64,000 nt of DNA from Amycolatopsis umgeniensis (GTDB lineage Bacteria > Actinomycetota > Actinomycetes > Mycobacteriales > Pseudonocardiaceae), in assembly GCF_014205155.1 (NCBI RefSeq), contig NZ_JACHMX010000001.1, forward strand, positions 7,006,001-7,070,000, in the 5' to 3' direction. The position numbers and the translations under genes were made by a program. Of the stretch, positions 27,192-36,472 are shown piece after piece. Numbering within the stretch: position 1 is the first letter of the stretch; each line of letters starts with the position of its first letter. The notes beneath the pieces were generated by a model, which was not told the origin of the DNA, did no database searches, and saw only the letters and a list, made by a program, of their open reading frames with translations.

Positions 27192-27437
27192 TTATCCACC
27201 CAAAGCACTCTCATGCCGCGATGAGGACTTTTGGGCAGGCGGCTGGATCAGCCCGCATTGCCCCGGTCGCTGCAGTACGCGTGACCTGAGCCCCATCGTG
27301 GCCCATTCACCGCTTTGACGCGAAAGGGGTACCTTCCGGATCCATTCGCCCACCCGTTCAGGAGAAACCGGCGTGCCGAAGTCCATGGTGAACTGGATGA
27401 GCAGAGTGCCCGCGCCGGACCAGTCGGTGGCACGCAT
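27192..27437 (-). CDS. Possible small gene, unknown
   Basis: 81 aa from an ATG at 27437 with GGAGG 9 bp upstream. The first half (MRATDWSGAGTLLIQFTMDF, then GTPVSPERVGEWIRKVP) has protein-like composition; the second half runs through the interspersed palindrome at 27199-27265, so the stop position is probably fortuitous and the gene may be a fragment. No family recognised. Confidence 0.35.
   Translation of the reverse strand: MRATDWSGAGTLLIQFTMDFGTPVSPERVGEWIRKVPLSRQSGEWATMGLRSRVLQRPGQCGLIQPPAQKSSSRHESALGG
27199..27265. repeat. Interspersed palindromic element, copy 1
   Basis: CTCAT-GCCGCG-ATGAG flanked by imperfect arms (CCCAAAGCACT left, GACTTTTGGG right), followed by a second hairpin-like segment (GGGCAGGCGGCTGG ... 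CAGCCCGCATTGCCC). A close copy lies at 43817-43884 and shorter relatives occur at 46772, 50053, 51091, 51953 and 53471. Confidence 0.7.
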
Positions 27438-27585
27438 CGTGACGTCCTCCAGGTAAACGGTGGTCGCCACTTCGCGCCGGTTCTGCTGACCGGACCGCAA
27501 CCGCTCAACATTGCCAAGTACACCTAGGGGTTTGTCAGCCCGGTGTGGCTGGATCGCGGGAGGGTGGCATGCGGACACCGTTGCG

Positions 27586-27918
27586 TCAGAGCCGGTCGGC
27601 GCCGAGCCCGAGATCAGCTGCTCGTGTCTCGGCCGGTGGTAGCGGATAGCTGAACCTCGGGCGATCCGAGGGACGGATCGCCGATTCCGGAAGGCGCAGG
27701 TTCACGTACGTCGGGCCTGGGCCGGTGATCGGGAGCTGGTTCGTGGGCACGTGGGGCAGCTGGGAGACGTCCAGCGTGGCGATGAAGCGGGTGGCGTCGA
27801 CGTCGGTGCACACGTCGTCCAGGTCTGGGTCTGTCCTGCCGCCGGCGGAGGATCGCCGGGTTAGTTCGTCGATCGGCATTTCGGTGGGGTGCAGGTCGTT
27901 CGTTTCGCGGTCAGTCAT
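27586..27918 (-). CDS. Small protein downstream of sigma-like gene
   Basis: 110 aa from an ATG at 27918 preceded by GAGGAGG, overlapping the end of the sigma-like gene by 8 bp, so translationally coupled. Acidic and hydrophilic (DPDLDDVCTDVDATRFIATL), with a Pro-rich end. No membrane segment or recognised domain. It could be a partner or anti-sigma-like factor, but this rests on position only. Confidence 0.6.
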   Translation of the reverse strand: MTDRETNDLHPTEMPIDELTRRSSAGGRTDPDLDDVCTDVDATRFIATLDVSQLPHVPTNQLPITGPGPTYVNLRLPESAIRPSDRPRFSYPLPPAETRAADLGLGADRL

Positions 27919-28741
27919 GACGTTCCTCCTCACTGCGATACCTGAGTTGCATCGCCTGTTTCGCTCTGTTCAGCAGGCTGCGAATCGCAGGTTCAGTTGT
28001 GTCGAGCCGGTCCGCGATCTCGCTGCTGGACAGTCCATGAACGAAGTACAGCTCGGCAACTCTGCGCTGGCGACGCGGGCCGATCGCGGCGAGTAGGCCG
28101 CCCAGCATTTCCGCACACCGCGCCAAGGACATGCCGTAGTCGTGGATGTCGGCTCGATCGACGTCGTCGAGGTTGTCGTGCAGGTTCACCCGGTGCTCCC
28201 ACTGGGACCGGGCCGTGCGATGTCTGCGGACCACGTTGGGGAAGCACAGCACAACGCCGTTCATGAAGTAGGTGAACAGCGACGCGCCTCGATGTGGGTT
28301 CCACGCGCCACCCACGATGCCAACCTGCACGAAGAGGGTGAAGTTCTCCGACACCACTTCGTGCGCGAGAACCTTGAGCTCCTCTGGAGCCCAGTCGCTG
28401 AGATCACCCCCACTGATAGGCCGTCCTACCCGGCGGCACCGGGCGAACATCATCCCTGAGTCGATCCAGCGGAAACTGAGCCGCACCGCCTTCTGATAGA
28501 GGGCACGCGCGAACACCTCCCAGTCTTTGCCGGTGCAGCCACAGGCGCGCAGCCGCGCGCAGATCTCGATGTCATACGCGAGCCGCTCGTCGACGGAGCC
28601 TCCGACCGCCTCTCCGGCGGTGCCCGCGACCCCCGTAGCGACAAGGTCGCGGGACGGGGCCTCCACACCGGAACGCTCCCCATAGAAGCCCGCCTGGGCG
28701 CCCATCTCGCTGTTGAACCACCTGACAGAACCCTGTGCCAT
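27911..28741 (-). CDS. Sigma-70-like transcription factor of an accessory family
   Basis: 276 aa from an ATG at 28741 with GGAG 8 bp upstream; longer starts would run through the divergent promoter. The middle (DIEICARLRACGCTGKDWEV, WIDSGMMF, NPHRGASLFTYFMNGVVLCF) fits a divergent sigma region 2. The C-terminus is a clear region 4 helix-turn-helix: RRVAELYFVHGLSSSEIADR then LDTTEPAIRSLLNRAKQAM. Homologous to the broken gene at 21444-21874. Divergent from a small membrane-protein gene at 28904. Such element-borne sigma-like proteins may switch accessory genes; the targets are unknown. Confidence 0.75.
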   Translation of the reverse strand: MAQGSVRWFNSEMGAQAGFYGERSGVEAPSRDLVATGVAGTAGEAVGGSVDERLAYDIEICARLRACGCTGKDWEVFARALYQKAVRLSFRWIDSGMMFARCRRVGRPISGGDLSDWAPEELKVLAHEVVSENFTLFVQVGIVGGAWNPHRGASLFTYFMNGVVLCFPNVVRRHRTARSQWEHRVNLHDNLDDVDRADIHDYGMSLARCAEMLGGLLAAIGPRRQRRVAELYFVHGLSSSEIADRLDTTEPAIRSLLNRAKQAMQLRYRSEEERHD

Positions 28742-28903
28742 AGACCCAACTCCATTTCCGCCCGCACGACCAGTTTGTAGGTGGTCGGATGACGGTACCG
28801 AGCGGTGCCATCCAAAATGATTGCGAAAGCGAACAGGCGATCGGAACCCTGCGCGCTGACCTATCACTGTGGGAACGGGTGACGACAGTCGGAGGTAGCA
28901 CAA

Positions 28904-29284
28904 ATGACGGCGCGTCCAGCGGAAACCATCGGGGCACAGCGACGGCGCGACCCGCAGTCCGTCCTGCGTCTCGTTGACCGGATCCTGGCCGACAAAGATC
29001 GGACCGCTAACGCCAAGGAACTGCTGGCCGGGGTTTCGTCCGCGCTCACCCGGGTCCTGGTGAGCGCGGGAGTCGTCCTGTACCTGGCCTCGTTAGTCGT
29101 CCACAGCGCAGGTCTGCCCTGGGTGCTCGGCGGTGCCGTGGCCAGCGCGGTAGGAGTGAGATGGCGGGTCCAGCGCCGCCGGTCACGACGTCGGCCAGGC
29201 AAGAGCGGGACATCGCCTTCGGCGCCGCACCCGGCACGTGGAAAGCAGAATCAGCCACGCACGTCCTCGCCGGGTGACCGGTGA
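28904..29284 (+). CDS. Small membrane protein, unknown
   Basis: 126 aa, ATG at 28904 with GGAGG upstream. A helical N-terminus (DPQSVLRLVDRILADKDRTA) precedes two hydrophobic segments (VLVSAGVVLYLASLVVHSA and LPWVLGGAVASAVGVRW) and a basic, Pro/Ser-rich tail. No family recognised. It is divergent from the sigma-like gene, sharing the 162-bp region 28742-28903, so the two may be regulated together. Confidence 0.6.
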   Translation: MTARPAETIGAQRRRDPQSVLRLVDRILADKDRTANAKELLAGVSSALTRVLVSAGVVLYLASLVVHSAGLPWVLGGAVASAVGVRWRVQRRRSRRRPGKSGTSPSAPHPARGKQNQPRTSSPGDR

Positions 29285-29499
29285 TGCTCGGCTCGACACA
29301 GCGTGGCGTGCACGGCCCGTCCGGTGATCGCCTCGCTCACCAGCATCGGCTACACGAGGAAACCAACCCGTCGTATATCGCGTGCCACGGTTGCGATCCT
29401 GACATCCATTCCGGGCCCGCGGCGACCGGGGCTGCGAGACGCTGATGATCCGGGCCTCGACGACTACCTTGCCACTGTTGCCTGCAGACACCCGAGCAT

Positions 29500-29888
29500 C
29501 TATTTCGACTGGCCTGTTCCGAGATGGACGACGGCCCCCGCTCCTCGCGACGCAGCAGGAACGACGGGCCATGAGGCCAGCAGGTCCAGGTGGAATCCGA
29601 ATGCGACGATGGTGAACGCCGCCCAGCGCGCCGGATGCCCCTCGCGATGGATACCCGTGATCCGGAGAATGACCGACGCCGTCATGTTCGGTGTGGCGAG
29701 CAGCCTGATGAAGGCCCAAAGAGGAACGCCGCGCCCGCCGGTGCGGACAAGATCCACGCTAGCCATGCGAGCTTGTCGAAGATACCGGTTTGATAAGCCC
29801 ACACTGACGCGCCCGCTGCGGCGAGTCCGAGCAAGATGACGAAGCGAGCGAGGGCGCTGTTGATTAGCTTCTCGCCCCAGCCCGACAA
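29500..29888 (-). pseudogene. Frameshifted small membrane protein
   Basis: The frame starting at 29888 reads MSGWGEKLINSALARFVILL with two hydrophobic segments (VILLGLAAAGASVWAY and LAWLAWILSAPAGAAFLFGP). Near 29715 hydrophobic coding passes to another minus frame (FIRLLATPNMTASVILRI, WAAFTIVAFGFHLDLLASWP) ending at 29500. Joined, they would make a membrane protein of about 130 aa with three or four helices. A single frameshift is the simplest reading; two unrelated frames is the alternative. Confidence 0.45.
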
Positions 29889-30246
29889 CCTAACCTGCGC
29901 GGTTCGTGGACTGACTGACTACCGCAGCTGAACCACAAAAGACACCGGTCCCGGTACAGCCGCGCGGCGGGACCGTACCGACAACCGAGTTCTCGCTACA
30001 GCACGCTGGTGCCGCCCCTTGGGCCTTCAACCACATCCGCACCGACGAACACCACACGTACTTCGACCGGATCGCCCTCCCGGCTGAGACAGCGCCCATG
30101 CGACCTCCAAACCTCGGCTGCACGCAGTCTCAACAACGGGCCAGAGATCGAACGGCGACCCATCGGCGTGTCGGCTCTTAGTCCGGTCAACGGTGTGGGT
30201 TCGGTGTAAAGTCATCGCCCGATCAAGCGCCGCTGCTGATCCGCGG
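29889..30246. other. No supported gene
   Basis: Short frames on both strands only. One (about 29975-30080) gives AGAAPWAFNHIRTDEH, vaguely like the start of a TnpB-type transposase, but it is too short and degenerate to call. Confidence 0.3.
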
Positions 30247-30612
30247 CTAGGCCCAGGCCGTCGACGGCCTGGTCACCCTCGTCGCGGACGGACTCGAACG
30301 CCTCGACTTATCCGGTACTCGAGCGAGACCGTCCGGGAGCGCGCACTCGTCCAGGCTCAGGCCGATCACGGTAGTGATATTTGCGACGTCAAGCACTCCG
30401 GCGACCCGCACCCCTTCTGCTCGGACTCTTCGGGGTTCGAGGTCGCCGTGCAGGCCGCGAAGTAGATCGCGGAACAAATCGGCTCTTACCTGCTGTTGGG
30501 CGGTGCCGGTGGTCGCTAGCTTGTCCACCGTCATCGGCCTGACGGGCTTGACGACTTCCCCGCGGCGGGCGGTGTTGATCACTTGTTGCTCGCGTTTGGT
30601 CAGCAGGGTCAA
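30247..30612 (-). pseudogene. N-terminal fragment of a repeat-type actinobacterial membrane protein
   Basis: 121 aa frame. TAQQQVRADLFRDLLRGLHG, RRVRAEGVRVAGVLDVANIT and TVIGLSLDECALPDGL resemble the first repeats of large actinobacterial proteins built from units like VRLRGARIVGRLDLEN. Those proteins run several hundred residues; here similarity ends at about residue 100 and the frame stops soon after, so it is probably a truncated relic. Confidence 0.45.
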
Positions 30613-30876
30613 TGCTACGGATTGTGATTTCGCACGGCGTTCATTTCAGCACGTCACCGTTTTCGTCCCCTTTGTCGTAAGTGGGGGCAGCAATGCCGGA
30701 ATGTCGCACTGGTTATCACTCTTAGTAACAATGTCGGGGGTGGTAAATCACCGCACCGGACGACTTGCCTGCCTTCGGCGCAAGCGTGGCGGTCAGCTGC
30801 GTTTGGCGGCCTGCGGGCGCGCGAATGGTAGTGGCGATTGGTGGCTCCGACTGCAAGCGAAGCCACCAATCGACTG
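30613..30876. other. Gap without a supported gene
   Basis: Contains a more A+T-rich stretch (30690-30740). Likely promoter or debris. Confidence 0.3.
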
Positions 30877-31215
30877 TCAGGTTTCGTCGCGGCCACGGCT
30901 GATGAACAGCGCACCGACGATCGTGCCACCGGAGCCTAGGGCGGCCGGCAGGATCAGCCGGACGATCTCGAGCGCGAAGTTCTCGGTGATGCCTTTGAAT
31001 GACACGGCCAGCACGATGATCAAGAGGCTGATGAGCAGCAGGGCGAAAACGCCGGCGAGTACGCGCTTCTGCATGGACGCCTTATGGGCGTGACGTTGCG
31101 CGGCCAGTTCGCTGACCTTGACGACCGGGGCCCGGCTGGGAGGCGGCGTCTGGTGGGAACGACCTGATGCCGGGTCGTCGTCGCTCCAGGTTTCCTCGTT
31201 CAGGGGGTTCGCCAC
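30877..31215 (-). CDS. Small two-helix membrane protein
   Basis: 112 aa from a GTG at 31215 that overlaps the end of the upstream small gene. A hydrophilic N-terminal half (NEETWSDDDPASGRSHQT) is followed by a basic helix (SELAAQRHAHKASMQKRVLA) and two hydrophobic segments: VFALLLISLLIIVLAVSF and IVRLILPAALGSGGTIVGAL. It ends SRGRDET. No family recognised. Overlap with its neighbour suggests a two-gene unit. Confidence 0.6.
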   Translation of the reverse strand: MANPLNEETWSDDDPASGRSHQTPPPSRAPVVKVSELAAQRHAHKASMQKRVLAGVFALLLISLLIIVLAVSFKGITENFALEIVRLILPAALGSGGTIVGALFISRGRDET

Positions 31216-31433
31216 CTGCGCCCGCCCGTCGAGGTGATCTCTTCGTCGGTGAAGACGAGAACCACCGGATCGGTGGATAGCTGGTCGTTCGGGGTGAGGC
31301 CTACCCAGGTGTCGTCTTCGGGGTCGTGACGAGCGTTGGCAGTACTGAGGCGGCTTGCCGACAGGGTCGGGGGATTGGGTTGCTCGGGGTGGGTCGTCAT
31401 GCGGGGCTGTACCTGTTCCTCGTAACGGGACAC
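31200..31433 (-). CDS. Small acidic protein paired with a membrane protein
   Basis: 77 aa from a GTG at 31433, or 66 aa from an ATG at 31400. Hydrophilic, with SRLSTANARHDPEDDTWVGL and DPVVLVFTDEEITSTGGRRW. No recognised domain. Its end overlaps the start of the two-helix membrane protein. An imperfect palindrome (CTGAG-AGTAC-CTCAG, about 31488-31503) lies upstream and may be an operator. Confidence 0.5.
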   Translation of the reverse strand: MSRYEEQVQPRMTTHPEQPNPPTLSASRLSTANARHDPEDDTWVGLTPNDQLSTDPVVLVFTDEEITSTGGRRWRTP

Positions 31434-31806
31434 GTAGTTGGAGCGCGGACACCTGTCGGGGGCAGGTGCGAGCCGGCGACCGGTCTCTAGGTAACACTGA
31501 GAGTACCTCAGCCGACACTGGTACGTGTTCAGGGTGTGGTCCTGAAGTGGGGATCACATGTCACGACAGTGTGACCGATGCGTCATATGGGTGGTGGTCC
31601 AGTGGAAAAAGTGCTTGAGTATGGTTTGTGAGCCATAACGCGCAAGCCGTGTCCTGGGAGTGTCGTACCCCTGTCAGGGCACGTGGTTACGGGCGCATCG
31701 CTCGACCAGGTGTCCTCATGGGTGGGGCCTGGTCAGCGAAGACCGAGATCCACAGGTGCCGGTATCGGGTGAGGGACCGACGCACTGACCCTGTCGAGGA
31801 GACAAC
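31434..31806. other. Divergent intergenic region
   Basis: Separates the leftward pair from the rightward 87-aa gene. It contains the CTGAG...CTCAG palindrome and short inverted repeats such as ATGG-N8-CCAT near 31622. No gene supported. Confidence 0.4.
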
Positions 31807-32070
31807 ATGTCCGCTGCCGCAACAAACGCGCCTCAGCAGCGCGCCAACCCTGAGAAGGAGAAGACGCCGCCAAAGCGTATCAATGTCGCTGTCGGCCCGG
31901 AGACCATTCGGGCCTTGGAAGCAGTAATCGAACGTGAAGGCGTCAGCCTCACCGAGGCTGTCCGTCGTCTCATAGGCTACGGCGAGGTCGTCTATCAAGC
32001 CGTTAAGCAAGACGGCGCCGAGGTCCTTCTCAAGACGGGTGACTCGACCAAGCAGGTCATCATCCTCTGA
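31807..32070 (+). CDS. Small ribbon-helix-helix-like protein
   Basis: 87 aa, ATG preceded by GAGGAGACAAC. After a charged N-terminus the sequence KRINVAVGPETIRALEAVIE, then REGVSLTEAVRRLIGYG, fits a ribbon-helix-helix fold (beta strand, helix, turn, helix), with a short C-terminal extension rich in beta residues (VLLKTGDSTKQVIIL). Probably a small DNA-binding regulator. It stands alone, followed within 60 bp by a rho-independent terminator. Confidence 0.7.
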   Translation: MSAAATNAPQQRANPEKEKTPPKRINVAVGPETIRALEAVIEREGVSLTEAVRRLIGYGEVVYQAVKQDGAEVLLKTGDSTKQVIIL

Positions 32071-32125
32071 GGTTCGCTCTACTGGAAGTGGTAGTTGCCT
32101 ATCTGCGGGGAGGGGCAACAACTAA

Positions 32126-32162
32126 AGCCCCCTGGAGTCGCCAGGACGATGATTTCAGGGGG
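32126..32162 (+). terminator. Rho-independent terminator after the 87-aa gene
   Basis: Perfect 8-bp stem GCCCCCTG/CAGGGGGC with a 21-nt loop, followed by AAGTTTTG. A second hairpin (GGCTCGGACGC ... GCGTTCCGGGCC then TTTT) follows at about 32179-32210. Confidence 0.7.
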
Positions 32163-32214
32163 CAAGTTTTGCCGCGTGGAAGGCTCGGACGCAGATGCGT
32201 TCCGGGCCTTTTCG

Positions 32215-33321
32215 TATACCCCAGACTCGCCGAAGTCTCGCCGTTAGGTGGCGGCTTCATTGCGTTACTCATGATGTCCTGCATCCCCATCTTGTGAAGT
32301 CATGCGGTGTAGCCTGCGATTTGATTGGGCTCGTGATGTGAAGGCGTGACCCTGATGGCCCTCTTGTTATCGAGGTCATTGCTTGTTCTCTCCGCTTCAC
32401 TTTGCCTCGGCGGACGAGTTCCGTCTAGTGTCCTGGTCGCCCGTGCTTTCAGTGGTAGATCATCTTATGCCTCGCTAGTCAACTTGTACGCCGCTCGTCG
32501 CAACTGACTAGCTGAGCCGATATTTCGGATTCGCATGAACGGTCGATTTTGTGAGGCAAACGGTCAAATTGATGTTTGCGCCGAGACTATAGGGGGCTTG
32601 TCAACACCAGAAATGAAATTTGAGGTCAGCTCGACGTGTCTGCTGTTGAGATTGGTCAGGGTGAGACATGCCCGTTAATCGTGAACGTCCCGACCGTGAG
32701 AGAACGGGTTGCCCGGGCGATCGTGGACTGGCGCCGACGGTGCGAACGAGCGGGAAGTTCGGCACGGGAACAGCTGCCGGGCCTTAGCCGGTGAGTGCTG
32801 GTTCGTCGTCAGTCACGTGCTCGCCCGCGTCGCCGGGCTAGGGTCGCGGAACATGGAGTGAAGAACGTGGACCGACACCTGATGGTGCGCAGGGCAAGGA
32901 TAAGTGCCCTGTCTTCATCAAGAGCGTGGTCGCAGCCATCTGAGGTGGGGCTGCTTGCTTGTTTTGGTCGCCCATCCGATGGGCGGACTCGGTGCCGGCG
33001 TGCTTCCGTCGGCTGCCGTTGGCAACGATCAGTGCGGCATCCCCGACCCGGGCTACCTGGGTAGCTAGACCACATGCGGGACAAGGCCCTTCGATGAGCC
33101 TGTCAATAGAGATCACGTGAAGTTATTTAATAGTTATTAAGTGATGCAGGCTGGATCACACTGACGACGCGAGGACGACCCGGCACGCGCCGGGTTGTGC
33201 TGGCTGATGCATGCGGGATCATGCGGGACCGGCGCAAAGACATCTTGCGGTGTTTGCGCCGGTCAGGGCGTCGAGACACCCGTTTGGGGGATGCCGGTCC
33301 AGAGGCTCGATCAAATGGCCG
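32215..33321. other. 1.1-kb stretch without a supported gene
   Basis: Mixed composition with A+T-rich patches (32510-32640, 33115-33145). A short frame at about 32643-32790 contains NVPTVRERVARAIVDW, faintly like a group II intron reverse transcriptase, not enough to call. The rest shows no coding bias on either strand. Confidence 0.4.
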
Positions 33322-34815
33322 TCAAAAGGGCTGCTCGGTGTCCGCTGCCCAGTACGGCAGGTACTGCATGAATCTGCGCCCGGCTGCGGTGTCGAAGGGG
33401 ACGATCAGGTTGGCGGCGACAGCATCGCTGATGAGCCGGCTGGCGGTCGCGGCGTTCTGCTGACTGATCCCGAAGCGTTCCCGCAGGGACGAGTTGGTGA
33501 GTGTCTCGTGGTTGACGCGGCGGAGGCAGGCGTGCAGGTAGACGGCACGGACCTTTTCCTCGCGGCTCATGCTGTTGAGGGGCTTGGGTGCGAACAGCAC
33601 GACCCGCGTATTGTCCTCAGGCAGCTCGACCAGCGGCGCCGGGAGCTGATGGAGTTCTGTCTCGGATACGACCTTGTCCCAGCCGCTACCGCGTTCCTCG
33701 CACATCCCGGCGCGGCGCATTAGCGCGCCGATCGCCTCGTTGCGTGATTTGGGCGGGGCGTCGACGAACCGCAGGGGGTCGACCAACGGTCGGCCGGGGC
33801 TGGTGATCTCCAGTCGGGTGTCGAAGATCTCTATCATCGGGCCGTTGCCGGTCTGAGCGAAATCTTGGTGGATGATCGCGTTGGCAATGAGCTCCCGGAC
33901 GGCCAGTTCAGGGTAAGCGCGCTCGTCGCCGCGGATCGCTTCGCTGATCACCTCGACCGAGGGCAGCATGTTGTTGACGAAGTTGACCAGGCCCGCGAAC
34001 GCGGGTGCGTAGCCGTGAACACCGGATTGCTCACGGATGGTCGATACACGGCTGTCTCCGCGGTACCGGATGACGCGGACGGCCTTCCGTTTGAGCGATG
34101 TGAAGTCGTTGATGTTCTTGGCGAACAGGACGGCGCCGAGGTTGGTGATGTCCCAGTCGCCGTGCTGGTTGCGGCGTACCAGCTCTTCCATCTCCAGGGC
34201 ATCGAGGATGCCCTTCCGGTTATCCGGTAGCGGCATCCCCATCAGGTCGAAGTACCCGGGATAGTCCAGGCGCCGCAGAACCTCGGTGGTGTCCAGGCCG
34301 GACGCGGCGGAGAGCGTCTCGAACGGCCGGGAGTCGAACGACTGCCACAGCCGCCGGGCGTGATCCGGGTGGTCACGCAGCTTCTTCTTGTACGACCCGA
34401 CCCGGATCCACTCGTCGCTCTGGAAACGCACCGGGCTCGCCGTCGCCGGCGCGACCTCGAGCAGCACGACTCGCTTACCTTCAACCTCGAACTCGAGGAA
34501 CTCGAAGTGAATCTGAGGTGCCAGCAACCGGGTGAGCCAGTTCAGGAAGTCCTCGTTGCCGACCTTGCCGTGCTGGTCCATGGTGGTACCGACGATCGTG
34601 TGGTCGGTGTCGCTGACGCCCCACACCATGTAACCCTTGTCCTGGCTGCCGAGCGCGGCGGAATTCGCCAGCGCCGAGATGTACTGACCGATGTCCTCGG
34701 CCTTAAAGAAGTTCTCCTTGAACTCCACCCATTCCGTTTCCCGCGGCAGCGCGATCAGCCGGTGCACCAAGGCGATCAGGCGAGCATCGTCCCCTGGACG
34801 CGGTTCGTCAGACAC
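33322..34815 (-). CDS. Schlafen/AlbA_2-type ATP-binding protein
   Basis: 497 aa from a GTG at 34815 preceded by GAGGGG. The N-terminal domain (ETEWVEFKENFFKAEDIGQY, ISALANSAAL, GYMVWGVSDTDHTIVGT) is the AlbA_2/Schlafen-like putative nucleic-acid-binding domain. The C-terminal part (AYPELAVRELIANAIIHQDF, GPMIEIFDTRLEITSPG, GMCEERGSGWDKV) matches the divergent HATPase_c_4 domain, and a winged helix follows (FGISQQNAATASRLISDAV). Family members act as transcription regulators or in defence islands. Single-gene unit; the partner is unknown. Confidence 0.85.
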   Translation of the reverse strand: MSDEPRPGDDARLIALVHRLIALPRETEWVEFKENFFKAEDIGQYISALANSAALGSQDKGYMVWGVSDTDHTIVGTTMDQHGKVGNEDFLNWLTRLLAPQIHFEFLEFEVEGKRVVLLEVAPATASPVRFQSDEWIRVGSYKKKLRDHPDHARRLWQSFDSRPFETLSAASGLDTTEVLRRLDYPGYFDLMGMPLPDNRKGILDALEMEELVRRNQHGDWDITNLGAVLFAKNINDFTSLKRKAVRVIRYRGDSRVSTIREQSGVHGYAPAFAGLVNFVNNMLPSVEVISEAIRGDERAYPELAVRELIANAIIHQDFAQTGNGPMIEIFDTRLEITSPGRPLVDPLRFVDAPPKSRNEAIGALMRRAGMCEERGSGWDKVVSETELHQLPAPLVELPEDNTRVVLFAPKPLNSMSREEKVRAVYLHACLRRVNHETLTNSSLRERFGISQQNAATASRLISDAVAANLIVPFDTAAGRRFMQYLPYWAADTEQPF

Positions 34816-35361
34816 CTCAGACCCCTCTGTTCGGCCAGCCGTTCAAGGACACAAAGTCTAGTCCCGGTGTGGACTCAGCCCGTGGTCGCGGCACCGTCAT
34901 CACGTTGCCCGCAGGCGCCAGCTGGATCTCGGTGCTGCGACCATGATGATTGTCTCGGCGCATCTCGGCTGGCGATCATGGGTGGCGGTCCTCGCGGGGA
35001 TGATGGTGGTGTTTCGCCGACGAGGCTGCTAGGTGCGAGGTGGCCTGGATTTGCGACGAGCCGTTCGAGCTTTGACCAGCGCATGTCCGGCAGTGGTACG
35101 CCGAGGTCGACCGGTTCCTCATTGAGACGGGCGTCGCCGCGGGCGTGCTTTCCATGGGCACCTCGTGTACTTCGAGAAGCTCGCCGGAGCAGGCCCTGCG
35201 GTCGTACCGCATTGCGGTGGTGCTTTGTTGTGGAGAGCCGGTCCGCGCGTGGCCGACGTGCAGGCCTGCGATGGCGTGGGAGTGCCTGGACTTCCGGTCA
35301 GTCGGAATCCTCGTGTGACACTATCTCCACGGCCGGAGCTTCGGACGTCGACGGCGGCAGG
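34816..35361. other. Gap upstream of DUF6998-like gene
   Basis: No recognised gene. A frame at about 35100-35321 (AEVDRFLIETGVAAGVLSMG) is open but has no start or ribosome site and matches nothing I know. Confidence 0.35.
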
Positions 35362-35727
35362 ATGAACGAAATGGCGGCTAGCGACGATCTCAGCGGTGTA
35401 TCCAATGCGAACCTGCTAACCAGGTACGCCTCGATCCTGCAGGAGCTGCGAGACCGGGGCGTAGTGCGGACTCGCAACGCCCCGCTGGGCGACTACGCCG
35501 AGTACCTCGCCGCCCAGGTCTACGGCGGGAAGCTGGCCGCAAACTCGGTCAAGTCTTACGATCTGCTCGCTGCCGACGACCGTCGAGTCCAGGTCAAGGC
35601 CAGAATCGTTGCTACGGACACCCTGGCAAGCGCCTCCTTCTCGGCTTTCCGTTCCTTCGACTTCGACATCGCCGTGCTGATCACCTTCGACAGCGCCACC
35701 CTGCCGGACGCGATCACTGCGGTCTAG
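35362..35727 (+). pseudogene. DUF6998-like protein truncated by IS sequence
   Basis: 121 residues from an ATG at 35362. The sequence ILQELRDRGVVRTRNAPLGD, YAEYLAAQVYGG, then SVKSYDLLAADDRRVQVKAR and FDIAVLITFD resembles the DUF6998 family, whose conserved Asp and Q-V-K-A pattern suggests a PD-(D/E)xK-like nuclease fold. The natural C-terminus is replaced at about 35715 by IS256-type sequence, producing an immediate stop. The core residues survive, so a short product might still fold. Confidence 0.6.
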
Positions 35728-36212
35728 TCGCAGACGATCACCCAGACGTGCATCGTGCACTTGCTGCGCAACAGCTTCCGCTATGCCGGCCCTCAGCACT
35801 GGGACGCGATCGCGAAAGCGCTCAAGCCGGTCTACACCGCGGCCACGGAGGCTGCGGCGCGGGAGCGGTTCGGCGAGTTCGCCGAGGCTTGGGGTGGTCG
35901 GTATCCGGCGATCGTGCGGTTGTGGGACAACGCCTGGGCCGAGTTCGTGCCGTTCCTGGCCTTTGATCCTGAGATTCGGCGGGTGATCTGCTCGACCAAC
36001 GCGATCGAGAGCGTCAACGCCCGCATCCGCCGCGCGGTGAAGGCCCGTGGGCACTTCCCCAACGAGCAGGCCGCGCTCAAGTGCGTCTACATGGCGATCA
36101 TGAGCCTCGACCCGACCAGCGCCGGCCGCAACGCTGGACGATGCGGTGGAAACCCGCGTTGAACGCGTTCGAGATCGCCTTCGACGGTCGCCTGGCCGCC
36201 GGACGCAAGTAG
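35728..36212 (+). mobile_element. IS256/Mutator-family transposase C-terminal remnant
   Basis: The translation begins abruptly at QTITQTCIVHLLRNSFRYA and continues with WDAIAKALKPVYTAATEAAA, NAWAEFVPFLAFDPEIRRVI and CSTNAIESVNARIRRAVKAR, the conserved IS256 C-terminal third with its catalytic Glu region. Near 36130 the reading passes to frame 3 (WTMRWKPALNAFEIAFDG) and ends with a proper TAG at 36212. The 5' two thirds of the transposase are missing, so the element cannot move on its own. Confidence 0.85.
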
Positions 36213-36472
36213 TTCCCTTCAACCCGAGTTACACCGCTCGTTTGACAGACCCCTCTGTCGCGGGGATGTCGGATCTCGGTGTGAGTATGTAACAGCTGCA
36301 CTCGGAGTCCGGAGCGGATGTCGGCGGTATCGCCTGGACAGGTTGCGAAATCGGGCGTTGTTAGGCCGTCCGGATTAACGTGGTCGGATCAGCGGAAAAG
36401 GGGTTGCCGGACGCACACAGGCTGCGGGTGGCTCACCGGGAGGTCGGCGCGTCATCGAGGGATGGCAGCGTG
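36213..36472. other. Spacer between IS remnant and ligase remnant
   Basis: No coding content supported. No clear IS terminal inverted repeat recognised at 36213-36260. Confidence 0.3.

Noticed and set aside
29975..30080. Possible TnpB-type transposase start (AGAAPWAFNHIRTDEH)
   Set aside because: Too short and no downstream DED catalytic region.
32643..32790. Possible group II intron reverse-transcriptase fragment (NVPTVRERVARAIVDW)
   Set aside because: Only about 16 residues resemble the family, with no RT active-site motif or intron structure.
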